A program made the position numbers and the translations under genes. 22,028 bases of DNA, taken from the NCBI GenBank assembly GCA_016839985.1, contig JAEOTG010000082.1, forward strand, positions 1 to 22,028, given 5' to 3'. How positions within the stretch are numbered: position 1 is the first letter of the stretch; each line of letters starts with the position of its first letter. Shown one piece after another: positions 13,572 through 20,965 of the stretch. The notes beneath the pieces are model-generated. The model made no database searches. It was not told where the DNA came from and saw only the letters and a list, made by a program, of their open reading frames with translations. Origin of the DNA: Candidatus Heimdallarchaeota archaeon. Lineage in GTDB: Archaea; Asgardarchaeota; Heimdallarchaeia; Heimdallarchaeales; Heimdallarchaeaceae.

Positions 13572-15023
13572 TTATTTGTCGTAGATGTCTTTGTATGGAG
13601 CTCTTTCACCTTTCATATATCTTTCATGAGGATCTCTGATGAACCATGCCACCAAAATACCTATTGAAAAAAGAACTAGCAAGCTTGCAAGAGCAATTCT
13701 CATTGGAGTAGGTGTTGGTAAATGATCTGTTAGAAAAATTATTCCTCCAAACATGAGTGGAGATACAATTGCACTAACCCTTCCTGCAATTTTCTGGAAG
13801 CCACCATATTGAGCAAGCCTCGATGGTGGTGCAAGAATCATAATAAATTGTCTTCCAACAATCCATATTCCACCAAATCCTATTCCTATGAAGATTGCCC
13901 CAAACCATATCACCCAAGAAGGAATTGGTCCCAATCCACTTACAACAAAAATAACTATTGCAATAAACCAGGATATGCCTACTCCCAAGAATAATTTCTT
14001 TGGTCCCATTCTGTTCATAAGTCTTCCAACAATTATACCGAATATTATAGAGAAAACTATTCCTCCAAGAATGATATAATAAGCCAGATCTGCAAGTGTT
14101 TCTCCTCCCATTGTCGTAACAACTGGTAGCATATAAAGAATAGTTGTATTCGCTGCATCCGTAATGAAGAACCAAGCTAAGAAGAATAACCAAGAATTCC
14201 TATCAGAAATAATTGTTTTAAAGGAGGTTTTAAAATCAACTAAAGCTGATTTCATATAATCTCTAGCAGTTAATTCTTTTTCAGGAGGATTTTCTACTTC
14301 CTTATGGAAAAGATAAGGGATACTAATCAAGATTATGACTATGGCTGATATCAGGAATAACCATCTTAATCCACCATAGTTCAAATTATCCCTATCAAGA
14401 ACTACACTGTCTAATTCCCACATTTCATGAGGTTGTTCAACTAAATCATGAGAACCAAATAAACCTTCTGAACCTATAACAATGCTAATTACTATTGCTA
14501 TTATTGAGCCAAAAGCAGCAATAGCACCACCGATTGACTGCATAAAACCTCTTTTTTCAGTTTCAGCAATGAACGGAATTTGAGCATCATAAAACATTCG
14601 ACCTGCTTGATAACAAAAATTTGCAATAACAAACAAACCACTTGCCCACCAGAAGTTTGTCCAAATAGTTATCATAGCTGTCGCTGTTATCATTATTCCC
14701 GCAGAAATCAGTACTGCTGGTTTTCTTTTTCCTGCTCTATCGGAAATAGCACCTAGAATTGGTCCCATTATAGCTATTAAGAGATTTGAACCTGCCATGA
14801 ATGCTGACATCACAATAAATACTGTAGAAAGTTCCCAACCCAGTTTGTAACCGGTTAATAAAGCAAATGGAGTGTAGGCTAGACTTATTACAGATTGTGA
14901 GAAGAATGTATCAGCCATATCATAACTATACCAAAATATTGTATTTTTTCTACTTGTTTTTTTTGATTCTAGTTCAGTTTCTTCAATATCATGTTCATCC
15001 AATACAACTTCAACATTACTCAT
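13572..15023 (-). CDS. MFS transporter, Atg22/UMF1-like
   Basis: 483-residue, 12-helix transporter of the major facilitator superfamily. Motif A GAISDRAGKRKP lies between helices 2 and 3, and a degenerate copy IVGRLMNRMGPKK between helices 8 and 9. YSYDMADTFFSQSV near the N-terminus and YDAQIPFIAETEKRGFMQSIGGA before helix 5 match the UMF1/Atg22 pattern (vacuolar amino-acid effluxers in fungi; uncharacterised in archaea), and NYGGLRWLFLISAI precedes helix 6. The substrate cannot be read from sequence. Start ATG 15021-15023 is confirmed by GGTGAT five bases upstream and TATA-like TTTTATAAAAATT near 15062-15074. The N-terminal 28 residues are acidic and cytoplasmic. Cotranscription with the downstream alpha/beta-hydrolase is likely. 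Confidence 0.85.
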   Translation of the reverse strand: MSNVEVVLDEHDIEETELESKKTSRKNTIFWYSYDMADTFFSQSVISLAYTPFALLTGYKLGWELSTVFIVMSAFMAGSNLLIAIMGPILGAISDRAGKRKPAVLISAGIMITATAMITIWTNFWWASGLFVIANFCYQAGRMFYDAQIPFIAETEKRGFMQSIGGAIAAFGSIIAIVISIVIGSEGLFGSHDLVEQPHEMWELDSVVLDRDNLNYGGLRWLFLISAIVIILISIPYLFHKEVENPPEKELTARDYMKSALVDFKTSFKTIISDRNSWLFFLAWFFITDAANTTILYMLPVVTTMGGETLADLAYYIILGGIVFSIIFGIIVGRLMNRMGPKKLFLGVGISWFIAIVIFVVSGLGPIPSWVIWFGAIFIGIGFGGIWIVGRQFIMILAPPSRLAQYGGFQKIAGRVSAIVSPLMFGGIIFLTDHLPTPTPMRIALASLLVLFSIGILVAWFIRDPHERYMKGERAPYKDIYDK

Positions 15024-15105
15024 ATAATCACCATGAAAAACTACCCTTAGAAGAGAAGTTTAATTTTTATAAAATAGCTTTATTTTAAATTTTCACTTGA
15101 AAAAT

Positions 15106-15216
15106 GGAAAAAACCTAGTTTCCACCCTTCTTTCTCCAATCTTCTGGACAAATACCCTATCTTCCTTCTAATAAGGTGATGTTCTAATTTCCAGTCGAAG
15201 AAGGGGGGTTTTTTCT
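15106..15216. ncRNA. Candidate structured RNA in the MFS-HAD intergenic gap
   Basis: The 298-bp gap 15024-15321 has no gene but holds a long foldable element. Outer stem GAAAAAACC (15107-15115) with GGTTTTTTC (15207-15215), 9 pairs. Inner stem CCCTTCTT (15125-15132) with AAGAAGGG (15198-15205), 8 pairs. Then CTGGA (15144-15148) with TCCAG (15190-15194), and a terminal hairpin CCTT/AAGG (15164-15176). A TATA-like TTTATAAAAT at about 15065-15074 lies 30-40 bp before it on the plus strand, and the element ends in six T, like a terminator. A C-box-like GTGATGT (15177-15183) is present but no partner D box was found, so it is not called a C/D RNA. It could also act as DNA or as a leader on the minus strand. 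Confidence 0.4.
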
Positions 15217-15321
15217 GTTATAGAGGTTAATGAAAGTATTTTACCGAGTTTTGGAACTTTAGAAACAAAAATCGCTTCACATAAATTTATTTAGTGTTAA
15301 TTCAGAAGAAGCAAGACTTCA

Positions 15322-16071
15322 ATGAATTTTTCAGAGTTTGCTTTATTCTTAGACGATGGGGGAGTAATGAATGATAATCAAATACGTGGCATTCAGTTTC
15401 AAAAAATGATTGGAGATTATTTTGTACCTATTTATGGTGGAGAAAGATACCAATGGGCAGAAGCAAATTTTAGTTTTATACAAGAGATAGTGAGAGAATA
15501 TATCGAAATTATTGAAGAAGAAAGAATCGTAGATTATCAAACTTATCATAATGATTTTATTAGTAGATGGATCGAAGATATGTTTGAATATGTAGGTGCA
15601 AACCTTCCTAACAAAAATGAATACAAGAGGATTTACAGAGAAGCTATGGAGTCTATTACACCAAATGTAAGAGCTTCGTTTCCAGGTGTGATTGATAGTA
15701 TTAAGAAACTTAAGAAGCTAGGATTTCGATTGTATACTGCATCTGGAGAAGTTTCTTGGGAACTGAAGGGATATTTGAGAGGGATGGGTGTTAAAGATTG
15801 TTTTGAAGAATTTTATGGACCTGATTTAATAAATACCCATAAAGTTAACGAAAAATTCTATGAGAAGATATTTGACAGAGCATATGTTGAGCCAAAAAAA
15901 GCTATTATTATTGAAGATAATCCTAAATTCATTGAATTTGCACAGAGTTTAGGAACTAATGTGATTCAAGCATGCGTAACAGGAGATTATGAACCAAGCT
16001 ACCCATTTTATGTTACAAATATGAAAGATCTTCCTGAAATCGTAATAAAACTAGTTAATAAGAAAAAATAG
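15322..16071 (+). CDS. HAD-superfamily hydrolase with DDGGV motif I
   Basis: 249-residue haloacid-dehalogenase-like hydrolase, probably a small-molecule phosphatase. Motif I LFLDDGGVMND (8-18) has the nucleophile Asp11, but the second acidic residue of DxDG is replaced by Gly (D-D-G-G-V). Motif II is TASGE (139-143), motif III Lys in NTHKVNEKFY (K174) and motif IV IIEDNP (196-201). A helical cap (about 20-115) with YFVPIYGGERYQWAEANF lies between motif I and II, as in class C1 HADs. DDGGV-type members seem to form their own subfamily. Start at ATG 15322; TATA-like CATAAATTTATTTAG lies about 35 nt upstream. It stands alone on this strand, transcribed away from the MFS gene. Confidence 0.85.
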   Translation: MNFSEFALFLDDGGVMNDNQIRGIQFQKMIGDYFVPIYGGERYQWAEANFSFIQEIVREYIEIIEEERIVDYQTYHNDFISRWIEDMFEYVGANLPNKNEYKRIYREAMESITPNVRASFPGVIDSIKKLKKLGFRLYTASGEVSWELKGYLRGMGVKDCFEEFYGPDLINTHKVNEKFYEKIFDRAYVEPKKAIIIEDNPKFIEFAQSLGTNVIQACVTGDYEPSYPFYVTNMKDLPEIVIKLVNKKK

Positions 16072-16144
16072 TTCTACCTTATTAGAAGAGTAGTTTATTA
16101 TGAAAATAACCTTGTTGTTTAGGTCACTTTCTGGTGAAGGAACC

Positions 16145-16609
16145 TTACTGCAAGGATTTTCTTTTTACAATAATCTTCTTGACAATTGGACTGAGGAAAG
16201 CTAGAAGAAGCGAACATGTAGTAGATATAGAGAAATAAACAAAATTTGTTTTAGAGTTTGGGAAATACTGGATTGGATCAATTATAAAATATAGCGCAAT
16301 ACTAATTATCATAAAACCAAGAGCTGTTAAGCTGAAAATAAATAAGTTAAGATTTGTCTCTTTATTTTGACGTCCATAGTAATAAAAAAACAAGGCAACA
16401 ATAAGAGGGAGGGGAATACCAATATACCAAATTGAGGAAGTCATTTTTTCAAGGAAATCTTCTACAAAACTAAAAGCTTCTTCCATACTAGTAATTAACA
16501 TAACTTGTATAATTACGGCATATACCAAAATCAAAGCTGTTGTAATCCAAGGAGAGATTTTATCTCTAAATCTTGATCTAACCTCTGATATCTCTCCTTT
16601 GGAAACCAT
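16145..16609 (-). CDS. Four-TM membrane protein, unknown
   Basis: 154 residues, not recognised. Helices at about 20-41 (WITTALILVYAVIIQVMLIT), 60-79 (IWYIGIPLPLIVALFFYYYG), 87-111 (LNLFIFSLTALGFMIISIAL) and 122-143. Positive residues at both ends (SRFRDK; KKIIVKRKSLQ) place N- and C-termini in the cytoplasm. Start at ATG 16607-16609, with GAGGT eight bases upstream, supports a real gene. It is flanked by genes on the opposite strand and looks monocistronic. Confidence 0.7.
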   Translation of the reverse strand: MVSKGEISEVRSRFRDKISPWITTALILVYAVIIQVMLITSMEEAFSFVEDFLEKMTSSIWYIGIPLPLIVALFFYYYGRQNKETNLNLFIFSLTALGFMIISIALYFIIDPIQYFPNSKTNFVYFSISTTCSLLLAFLSPIVKKIIVKRKSLQ

Positions 16610-16685
16610 TATACCTACCTCATTAATTTGATATGTTAGGCAATTCTTTACAAAATAAAAGTGTTTAGCGTTATTGCATCATCAG

Positions 16686-16698
16686 TATATATATAAAA
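16686..16698 (+). promoter_or_regulatory. TATA element of the cyclophilin gene
   Basis: TATATATATAAAA about 35-40 nt upstream of ATG 16731, leaving a short leader that carries the GAGGAG ribosome-binding site at 16719-16724. Confidence 0.5.
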
Positions 16699-16730
16699 CC
16701 CTTCATGTGCATATTTTTGAGGAGAAATAA

Positions 16731-17204
16731 ATGACAAAAGCAATTATGGAAACAAATAAGGGAACTATTAAAATTGAATTTTTTGATGAACACACTCCAA
16801 ATACAGTCAAGAATTTTGTAGCTCTTGCTAAATCCGATTACTATAATGGTGTTACATTTCATAGAGTAATTCCAGACTTTGTTGTTCAAGGTGGAGATCC
16901 AACTGGTTCAGGAAGTGGAGGACCAGGCTATAAAATAGCTGATGAAGTTAACAATCCTGTTCAAATACATGAATTAGGTGCTTTAAGTATGGCTAATGCA
17001 GGTCCAAATACAAATGGTTCTCAATTCTTCGTTGTATTAAATCCAAATAACTGCAAACACCTAAATGGAAAACATACAGTTTTTGGGAAAGTAATTGATG
17101 GAATGAATGTTGTAAACAGCATAATTCAAGGAGATTCAATGCTAAATGTAACAATAGAAGATGAATCAGAGATTATTAAGAATCATCAATTGAAAAAACT
17201 ATGA
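16731..17204 (+). CDS. ppiA: Cyclophilin-type peptidyl-prolyl isomerase
   Basis: Cytoplasmic prolyl isomerase of 157 residues, full length for a single-domain cyclophilin and without signal peptide. Active-site pieces: FHRVIPDFVVQGGDPTGSGS (43-62, with Arg45, Phe50 and Gln53), GALSMANAGPNTNGSQFFV (83-101) and HLNGKHTVFGKV (110-121). The usual Trp of cyclophilin A (PWLDGKH) is His here (KHLNGKH), as in many prokaryotic forms. Start ATG 16731 follows a strong Shine-Dalgarno GAGGAG and a TATA box. A second, unrelated prolyl-isomerase-like family (the FKBP-like set at 4123-6082) is in the same window but acts outside the cell. Confidence 0.95.
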   Translation: MTKAIMETNKGTIKIEFFDEHTPNTVKNFVALAKSDYYNGVTFHRVIPDFVVQGGDPTGSGSGGPGYKIADEVNNPVQIHELGALSMANAGPNTNGSQFFVVLNPNNCKHLNGKHTVFGKVIDGMNVVNSIIQGDSMLNVTIEDESEIIKNHQLKKL

Positions 17205-17326
17205 GAAACAAAAATGCAAGTATTTAATTGATTAAATACTAATATACGTTGAAATTATCAAACAAAATTTGAAACTTTTTATTCAAAATTAATTTGTATT
17301 TTATTCTTCTGCTAGAGTAGATATTC

Positions 17327-17884
17327 TTATTTTTTTATTCCTCTTTCCATTTTTGACTCATTATACACCCCATACATTATAGCAAATCCAGTTCCAGCAA
17401 AAGATTCAGAAGCAGTAATACTAGTTATCTTGTGAATTAAGAAGAAAGCTAAAGCGGAGAAGATATAATTTGATATAACAACAATTGTAACCAAGCTTTT
17501 TTTCACACCTATTCTTTTACTAAAAATCAACGAGCTTGTAAGATTCCCCAAATGGAGAACCCAATGAAAAGGATTCATTAACACAAAAAGGAAATCTAAC
17601 ACATAATCACCTGGATATGTAGGTTCCCAACCCCCCCAAAACCACTTATAAGGAAAAATATTAGTAACAAAAGAAAGAAGAAAAACACCTAGCTGGATAA
17701 AGGGGTATTGTAATTTCTTAATAATTACTTTTCTTTTAGCATTATTAATATCAGTAACATCTAATTCTAATTTATCTGCTAATTCTCCAAGCTTCTCGTT
17801 ATTGATTCTTAGCACCCACTTACTCAAAGAAATTCTTGCTTTTATACACGACAAGACAAACTTATAATTATTTTTATAAATCAC
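17327..17884 (-). CDS. Multi-TM protein, paralog B of the radical SAM operon
   Basis: Up to 185 residues, unknown family, last gene of a four-gene operon. From about residue 56 it closely follows the protein at 20247-20744: KKLQYPFIQLGVFLLSFVTN (56-75), FPYKW, DFLFVLMNPFHWVLHLGNLT, VTIVVISNYIFSALAFFLIH and ESFAGTGFAIMYGV near the C-terminus. Three or four membrane helices are likely. The GTG at 17882-17884 overlaps the methyltransferase stop (GTGA overlap), so translation should be coupled. The first 25 residues have no counterpart in the paralog; a second GTG at 17813-17815 would start where similarity begins, so the true start is uncertain. The similar DNA indicates recent duplication or gene conversion. 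Confidence 0.72.
   Translation of the reverse strand: MIYKNNYKFVLSCIKARISLSKWVLRINNEKLGELADKLELDVTDINNAKRKVIIKKLQYPFIQLGVFLLSFVTNIFPYKWFWGGWEPTYPGDYVLDFLFVLMNPFHWVLHLGNLTSSLIFSKRIGVKKSLVTIVVISNYIFSALAFFLIHKITSITASESFAGTGFAIMYGVYNESKMERGIKK
17550..17577 (-). repeat. 28-nt identical block shared by the two paralogous membrane genes (copy B)
   Basis: This block, encoding most of NPFHWVLHLG, is identical in all 28 bases to 20479-20506, and flanking sequence on both sides stays highly similar including synonymous sites. This is a coding duplication about 2.9 kb apart, in the same orientation. Confidence 0.8.
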
Positions 17885-19167
17885 CTAATTTGAATAGGAA
17901 GAATATCTTTAATTACAAAATTATCATTTATAAATTGGTTTTTTTCTTTTCTTATTTTTCGTTTCTGGGTTCGATTCTTTGAATTTACAATTGCTTTTTT
18001 ATAAAGAAGTAATATTTGCTCTAAATTTTCATTTCCTTGTTTTATTAACAATCTAGCCAAATTCCATAATGCAACAAGATTATCTGGATTTATTCTTAAA
18101 CTATGTTTGAACATTTTTTCAGCTGAATCTAAATCATTTTCTGTAAAAGATTTAATTCCTAGATTTGTATATTTAATAGAAGAAAAAGCTATTATTTCTA
18201 GACTGAAAAATTGTTGATGATTAGAACTTTGTGATAAAAAAAAACTAAACGTTTCTTTCCAATCAAAATCTTCAGTCAGAGCTTTTTTGATTCTTTCACC
18301 CCAATACAAATGAAACTTAACTAGTGAAAAATGAATGTTATCCGGTAACTTCTTCCACTTTATCCAATTACTAAGAAATAAAGATGGTGAATTTATTTTT
18401 TCCAAATAATCCAAAATTTCTGTTTTAACTTTGATAAAATATTTTTTGGGTACTAAGTCCAAGAAGATTTTTGCGATTTGTGGATTAAATATTGCAAAAG
18501 ATGAGCATAGATTAATTAAGATTTCTTTTTCAAACAAAGAAGAAATATCACTCGCCGATATCTTATAAAAAGGAAGTATGCAGTTATTTTCTACAGCTTC
18601 AAGAAAATTTGTATTTAGTTCTTTTATTCTACTACAGATTTCCCATCTAAACATAGTTAGAAAGTGTTTTTTATTTTTAATTGAGAAATCCAAAGGTCTA
18701 GAAGCACTAATTCTAATACTTTTTTGGTTAAAAAACGATGTTTGGTTATGTTTCTTAATTTTATTAAAACCTATTAGAAGTAAAGTTTTTCTAAGAAAGG
18801 AGTATGTAAATCCTAATTTATGGATATTGCCCGGAATATCTATACCAAAAAGAAATCTTAAGATATTTTTTTTCGTGTTATATGAGCTCAACCTTAATTT
18901 TCTAGTAGACTTCGATAAATCTGGTGTTTCAATATAGATCACTCCACCTGGTTTTAAGACTCTGAACCATTCTGCCAAAAGATAAGGCAATTTTATTATG
19001 TCAAAGTGCTCTATAATGTGTGATGCTTCAATTTCATCTACACTTTCATTTTCATATGGTAACTTTGTTATATCTAGAGTTTTATCAGCTACACTTTCAT
19101 CATATTTATCTATATTTACATAATTCGGTTTATAATACATCCCACAACCTAAATTTAATTTTAACAT
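17881..19167 (-). CDS. SAM-dependent methyltransferase fused to helical/TPR region
   Basis: 428 residues from ATG 19165-19167 (a GTG three codons upstream is possible, but GTGAT sits five bases before the ATG). N-terminal class I methyltransferase: motif I LNLGCGMYYK (4-13), NIDKYD after strand 2, LPYENESVDEIEASHIIEHF (about 36-55) and RVLKPGGVIYIETPD (about 70-84). A long basic and hydrophobic middle (about 150-330) is unrecognised. Residues about 335-385 look like a TPR pair: FTENDLDSAEKMFKHSLRIN followed by PDNLVALWNLARLLIKQGN. Codon use is very AT-rich, like its operon neighbours. It follows the radical SAM gene by 27 bp and overlaps the next gene by 4 bp. A protein- or peptide-modifying role is inferred from context only. 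Confidence 0.8.
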   Translation of the reverse strand: MLKLNLGCGMYYKPNYVNIDKYDESVADKTLDITKLPYENESVDEIEASHIIEHFDIIKLPYLLAEWFRVLKPGGVIYIETPDLSKSTRKLRLSSYNTKKNILRFLFGIDIPGNIHKLGFTYSFLRKTLLLIGFNKIKKHNQTSFFNQKSIRISASRPLDFSIKNKKHFLTMFRWEICSRIKELNTNFLEAVENNCILPFYKISASDISSLFEKEILINLCSSFAIFNPQIAKIFLDLVPKKYFIKVKTEILDYLEKINSPSLFLSNWIKWKKLPDNIHFSLVKFHLYWGERIKKALTEDFDWKETFSFFLSQSSNHQQFFSLEIIAFSSIKYTNLGIKSFTENDLDSAEKMFKHSLRINPDNLVALWNLARLLIKQGNENLEQILLLYKKAIVNSKNRTQKRKIRKEKNQFINDNFVIKDILPIQIR

Positions 19168-19194
19168 GATTATCACTTTCTTTCATTTACACTA

Positions 19195-20229
19195 TCATTT
19201 TCTCTTTTTTTGAGGTTTAACATCAAGTAATTCTTCCTCTATTTTTCTCAGACAGAAAGGAGTGTTATGTAGCTTCCCTGTAAAATGTATTGACATGGAA
19301 TTGCAACCACCTTTGCAATTCTCCCCATAATAACAGTTTTCACATTTTTCACCCAAATCTTTGAGCTCAAAATTTCGATTATAAGAAAAAGAATTTGGAT
19401 TCTCCCAGATATCTACAAAACTTTGTTCCCTTATATTTCCTTCAAAATATCGATCATTACCCATTGATAAACATCCTACTATTGAGCCATCAGAGGTTAT
19501 TCCTACTGAGGATATACCTGCAGTACATCCATTCCAAAGTTTTCCCTTTGGTAAGATGTGTGAATGGTAACCATAGCAATGAGCTCCTATGACAGGTAAA
19601 TCACTAAATTTATTTTTTACATTCTCTGCAACAATAAACATCGCGGAAGCATAATATTCTTCCTTATCTATTGCCAGTTCAGGATTAAAATTACCAAAAG
19701 GTGCAGCTACTTGTATTTGCCAATTAACTTTTCTCTCTGATAAAATCTCTTTAATCTTTGGCAATTCTTTGAAGTTAGTTTTACTTATTGTTGTTATTAC
19801 AGTAGTTTGAATAGATCTATCATTCAACAAATCTATAGCTTCTAACGCTGATTCAAAGGATCCTTCTCTTCTAATTGAATCATGAGTTTCTTTTATTCCA
19901 TCTAAAGATATACCTATAACAGATGGTTCTAGTCTTTCGATTTTATCTATTATTTGAGGTATAAGAAGACCATTTGAAACAAAAGCTAATTTCATTCCTA
20001 AATCCTTAATACACCAAGCAATAGAATGCCAATCTTTGTGTAAAAATGGCTCTCCCCCCATTAAACTTACCATATCACAATTTGCTTCTGCTAAATTCTC
20101 ACAAAGATTGTAACATTCAATGGTTTTTAACTCATTTTTTCTAGCTTTTCCTGCGCTAGAACCACAATGTTTACAACTCATGTTACATGCGAGTGTTAGT
20201 TCCCAAACAGCGCAACCAAGATTATACAT
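19195..20229 (-). CDS. Radical SAM/SPASM enzyme, peptide-maturase-like
   Basis: 344 residues from ATG 20227-20229, chosen because GAGG lies seven bases upstream; a TTG two codons earlier is open. Radical SAM cluster CNMSCKHC (C15, C19, C22), SAM-binding MGGEPFL (57-63), and ISLDGIKETHD in the middle. The C-terminal SPASM region has the first cysteine in WNGCTAG, VGITSDGSIVGC, then CENCYYGENCKGGC and a last FCLRK, enough for two auxiliary Fe-S clusters. SPASM enzymes modify peptides or proteins (sactipeptides, PQQ, mycofactocin, sulfatase activation); heme-pathway relatives share the fold. Its operon holds a methyltransferase and two paralogous membrane proteins but no obvious short precursor peptide. 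Confidence 0.9.
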   Translation of the reverse strand: MYNLGCAVWELTLACNMSCKHCGSSAGKARKNELKTIECYNLCENLAEANCDMVSLMGGEPFLHKDWHSIAWCIKDLGMKLAFVSNGLLIPQIIDKIERLEPSVIGISLDGIKETHDSIRREGSFESALEAIDLLNDRSIQTTVITTISKTNFKELPKIKEILSERKVNWQIQVAAPFGNFNPELAIDKEEYYASAMFIVAENVKNKFSDLPVIGAHCYGYHSHILPKGKLWNGCTAGISSVGITSDGSIVGCLSMGNDRYFEGNIREQSFVDIWENPNSFSYNRNFELKDLGEKCENCYYGENCKGGCNSMSIHFTGKLHNTPFCLRKIEEELLDVKPQKKRK

Positions 20230-20246
20230 TAACAATCCTCTAATTT

Positions 20247-20744
20247 TTATTTGAAGAACACCGATATTTTTCTTCTTCTAATATTATTTTCAAATACACC
20301 ATATAAAACAGCCATTCCTGTTCCTGCAAACGATTCAGAAATTGATATACTAGTCATTTTGTGTATTAAGAAGAAAGCTAAAGCGGATAAGATATAGTTT
20401 GATATAACGACAATTGTTACTAAACCCTTTTTCATTCCTAAACGCTTCCTAAAAATTAGAGAACCCGTAAGATTACCTAAATGGAGAACCCAATGAAAAG
20501 GATTCAACAAAACAAAAAGGAAATCTAACATATAATCACTAGGGTATGTAGGGTTCCATCTGCCAAAATACCACTTATAAGGAAAGAAATTCGTAACAAA
20601 TGATAGAAGAACAACTCCTAGCTGAATAAAAGGGTACTGTAATTTCTTAAGAAATGATTTTACCTTGGCAACTTTAATATCCTTAGTTTTTACATTTAAT
20701 TTTCCTGAAATCTCTTGTAAATTATTCTTGTTTATAGTACTCAC
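20247..20744 (-). CDS. Multi-TM protein, paralog A of the radical SAM operon
   Basis: 165 residues, first gene of the operon, family not recognised. N-terminal polar segment (1-32, basic), then KKLQYPFIQLGVVLLSFVTN (33-52), FPYKWYFGRWNPTYPSDY, DFLFVLLNPFHWVLHLGNLT, a basic loop FRKRLGMKKG, VTIVVISNYILSALAFFLIH, and SISESFAGTGMAVLYGVFEN before a basic tail. Three or four membrane helices. The start is GTG 20742-20744 inside GAGGTGAG; no ATG is in frame nearby, so the start codon is moderately uncertain. The radical SAM gene begins 17 bp after its stop. Paralog B at the end of the operon is strikingly similar, so the enzymes are bracketed by the pair. Confidence 0.75.
   Translation of the reverse strand: MSTINKNNLQEISGKLNVKTKDIKVAKVKSFLKKLQYPFIQLGVVLLSFVTNFFPYKWYFGRWNPTYPSDYMLDFLFVLLNPFHWVLHLGNLTGSLIFRKRLGMKKGLVTIVVISNYILSALAFFLIHKMTSISISESFAGTGMAVLYGVFENNIRRRKISVFFK
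20479..20506 (-). repeat. 28-nt identical block shared by the two paralogous membrane genes (copy A)
   Basis: Partner of 17550-17577; the same 28 bases in the same orientation within the homologous codons. Confidence 0.8.
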
Positions 20745-20782
20745 CTCAGATTTAACATAAACTCAAATCACATAGTAATACA

Positions 20783-20814
20783 TATATCATATATAAAGTG
20801 TTATATGTGCATAG
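20783..20814 (-). promoter_or_regulatory. Promoter region of the radical SAM operon with inverted repeat
   Basis: The 221-bp gap 20745-20965 separates divergent genes. On the minus strand TTTATATATGA around 20787-20798 can serve as TATA for the operon. It lies within an imperfect inverted repeat, ACATATA and TATATGT about 16 bases apart, which could be an operator. The remainder is AT-rich with T-tracts and no gene. Confidence 0.35.
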
Positions 20815-20934
20815 TTTAACACATAAAAATTATTGTAACTCTTATACAATTTTTTAAAAAATTGTTTTCTAAATTGGAAAAACTATACTTGTTTTTTTCT
20901 AAATTCTTTTTTTCTTAGTAAGAACTAAATAAAG

Positions 20935-20942
20935 TTATAAAT
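20935..20942 (+). promoter_or_regulatory. TATA element of the beta-helix protein gene
   Basis: TTATAAAT about 28 nt upstream of ATG 20966, leaderless pattern. Confidence 0.5.
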
Positions 20943-20965
20943 GAAGAAAGCTATAATATCGCGAT

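Noticed and set aside
13774..14193. Second open frame on the minus strand inside the MFS gene
   Set aside because: It has Cys/Tyr/Asn-rich composition with no domain pattern, whereas the overlapping frame gives a full 12-helix transporter.
15177..15183. Possible C/D box RNA from GTGATGT
   Set aside because: No CTGA D box at a suitable distance and no C'/D' pair.
20745..20965. Small gene in the gap before the beta-helix gene, for example a RiPP precursor
   Set aside because: The only ATG frames here stop within a few codons (for example ATG at 20756 stops after five codons); AT-rich sequence without a ribosome-binding site.
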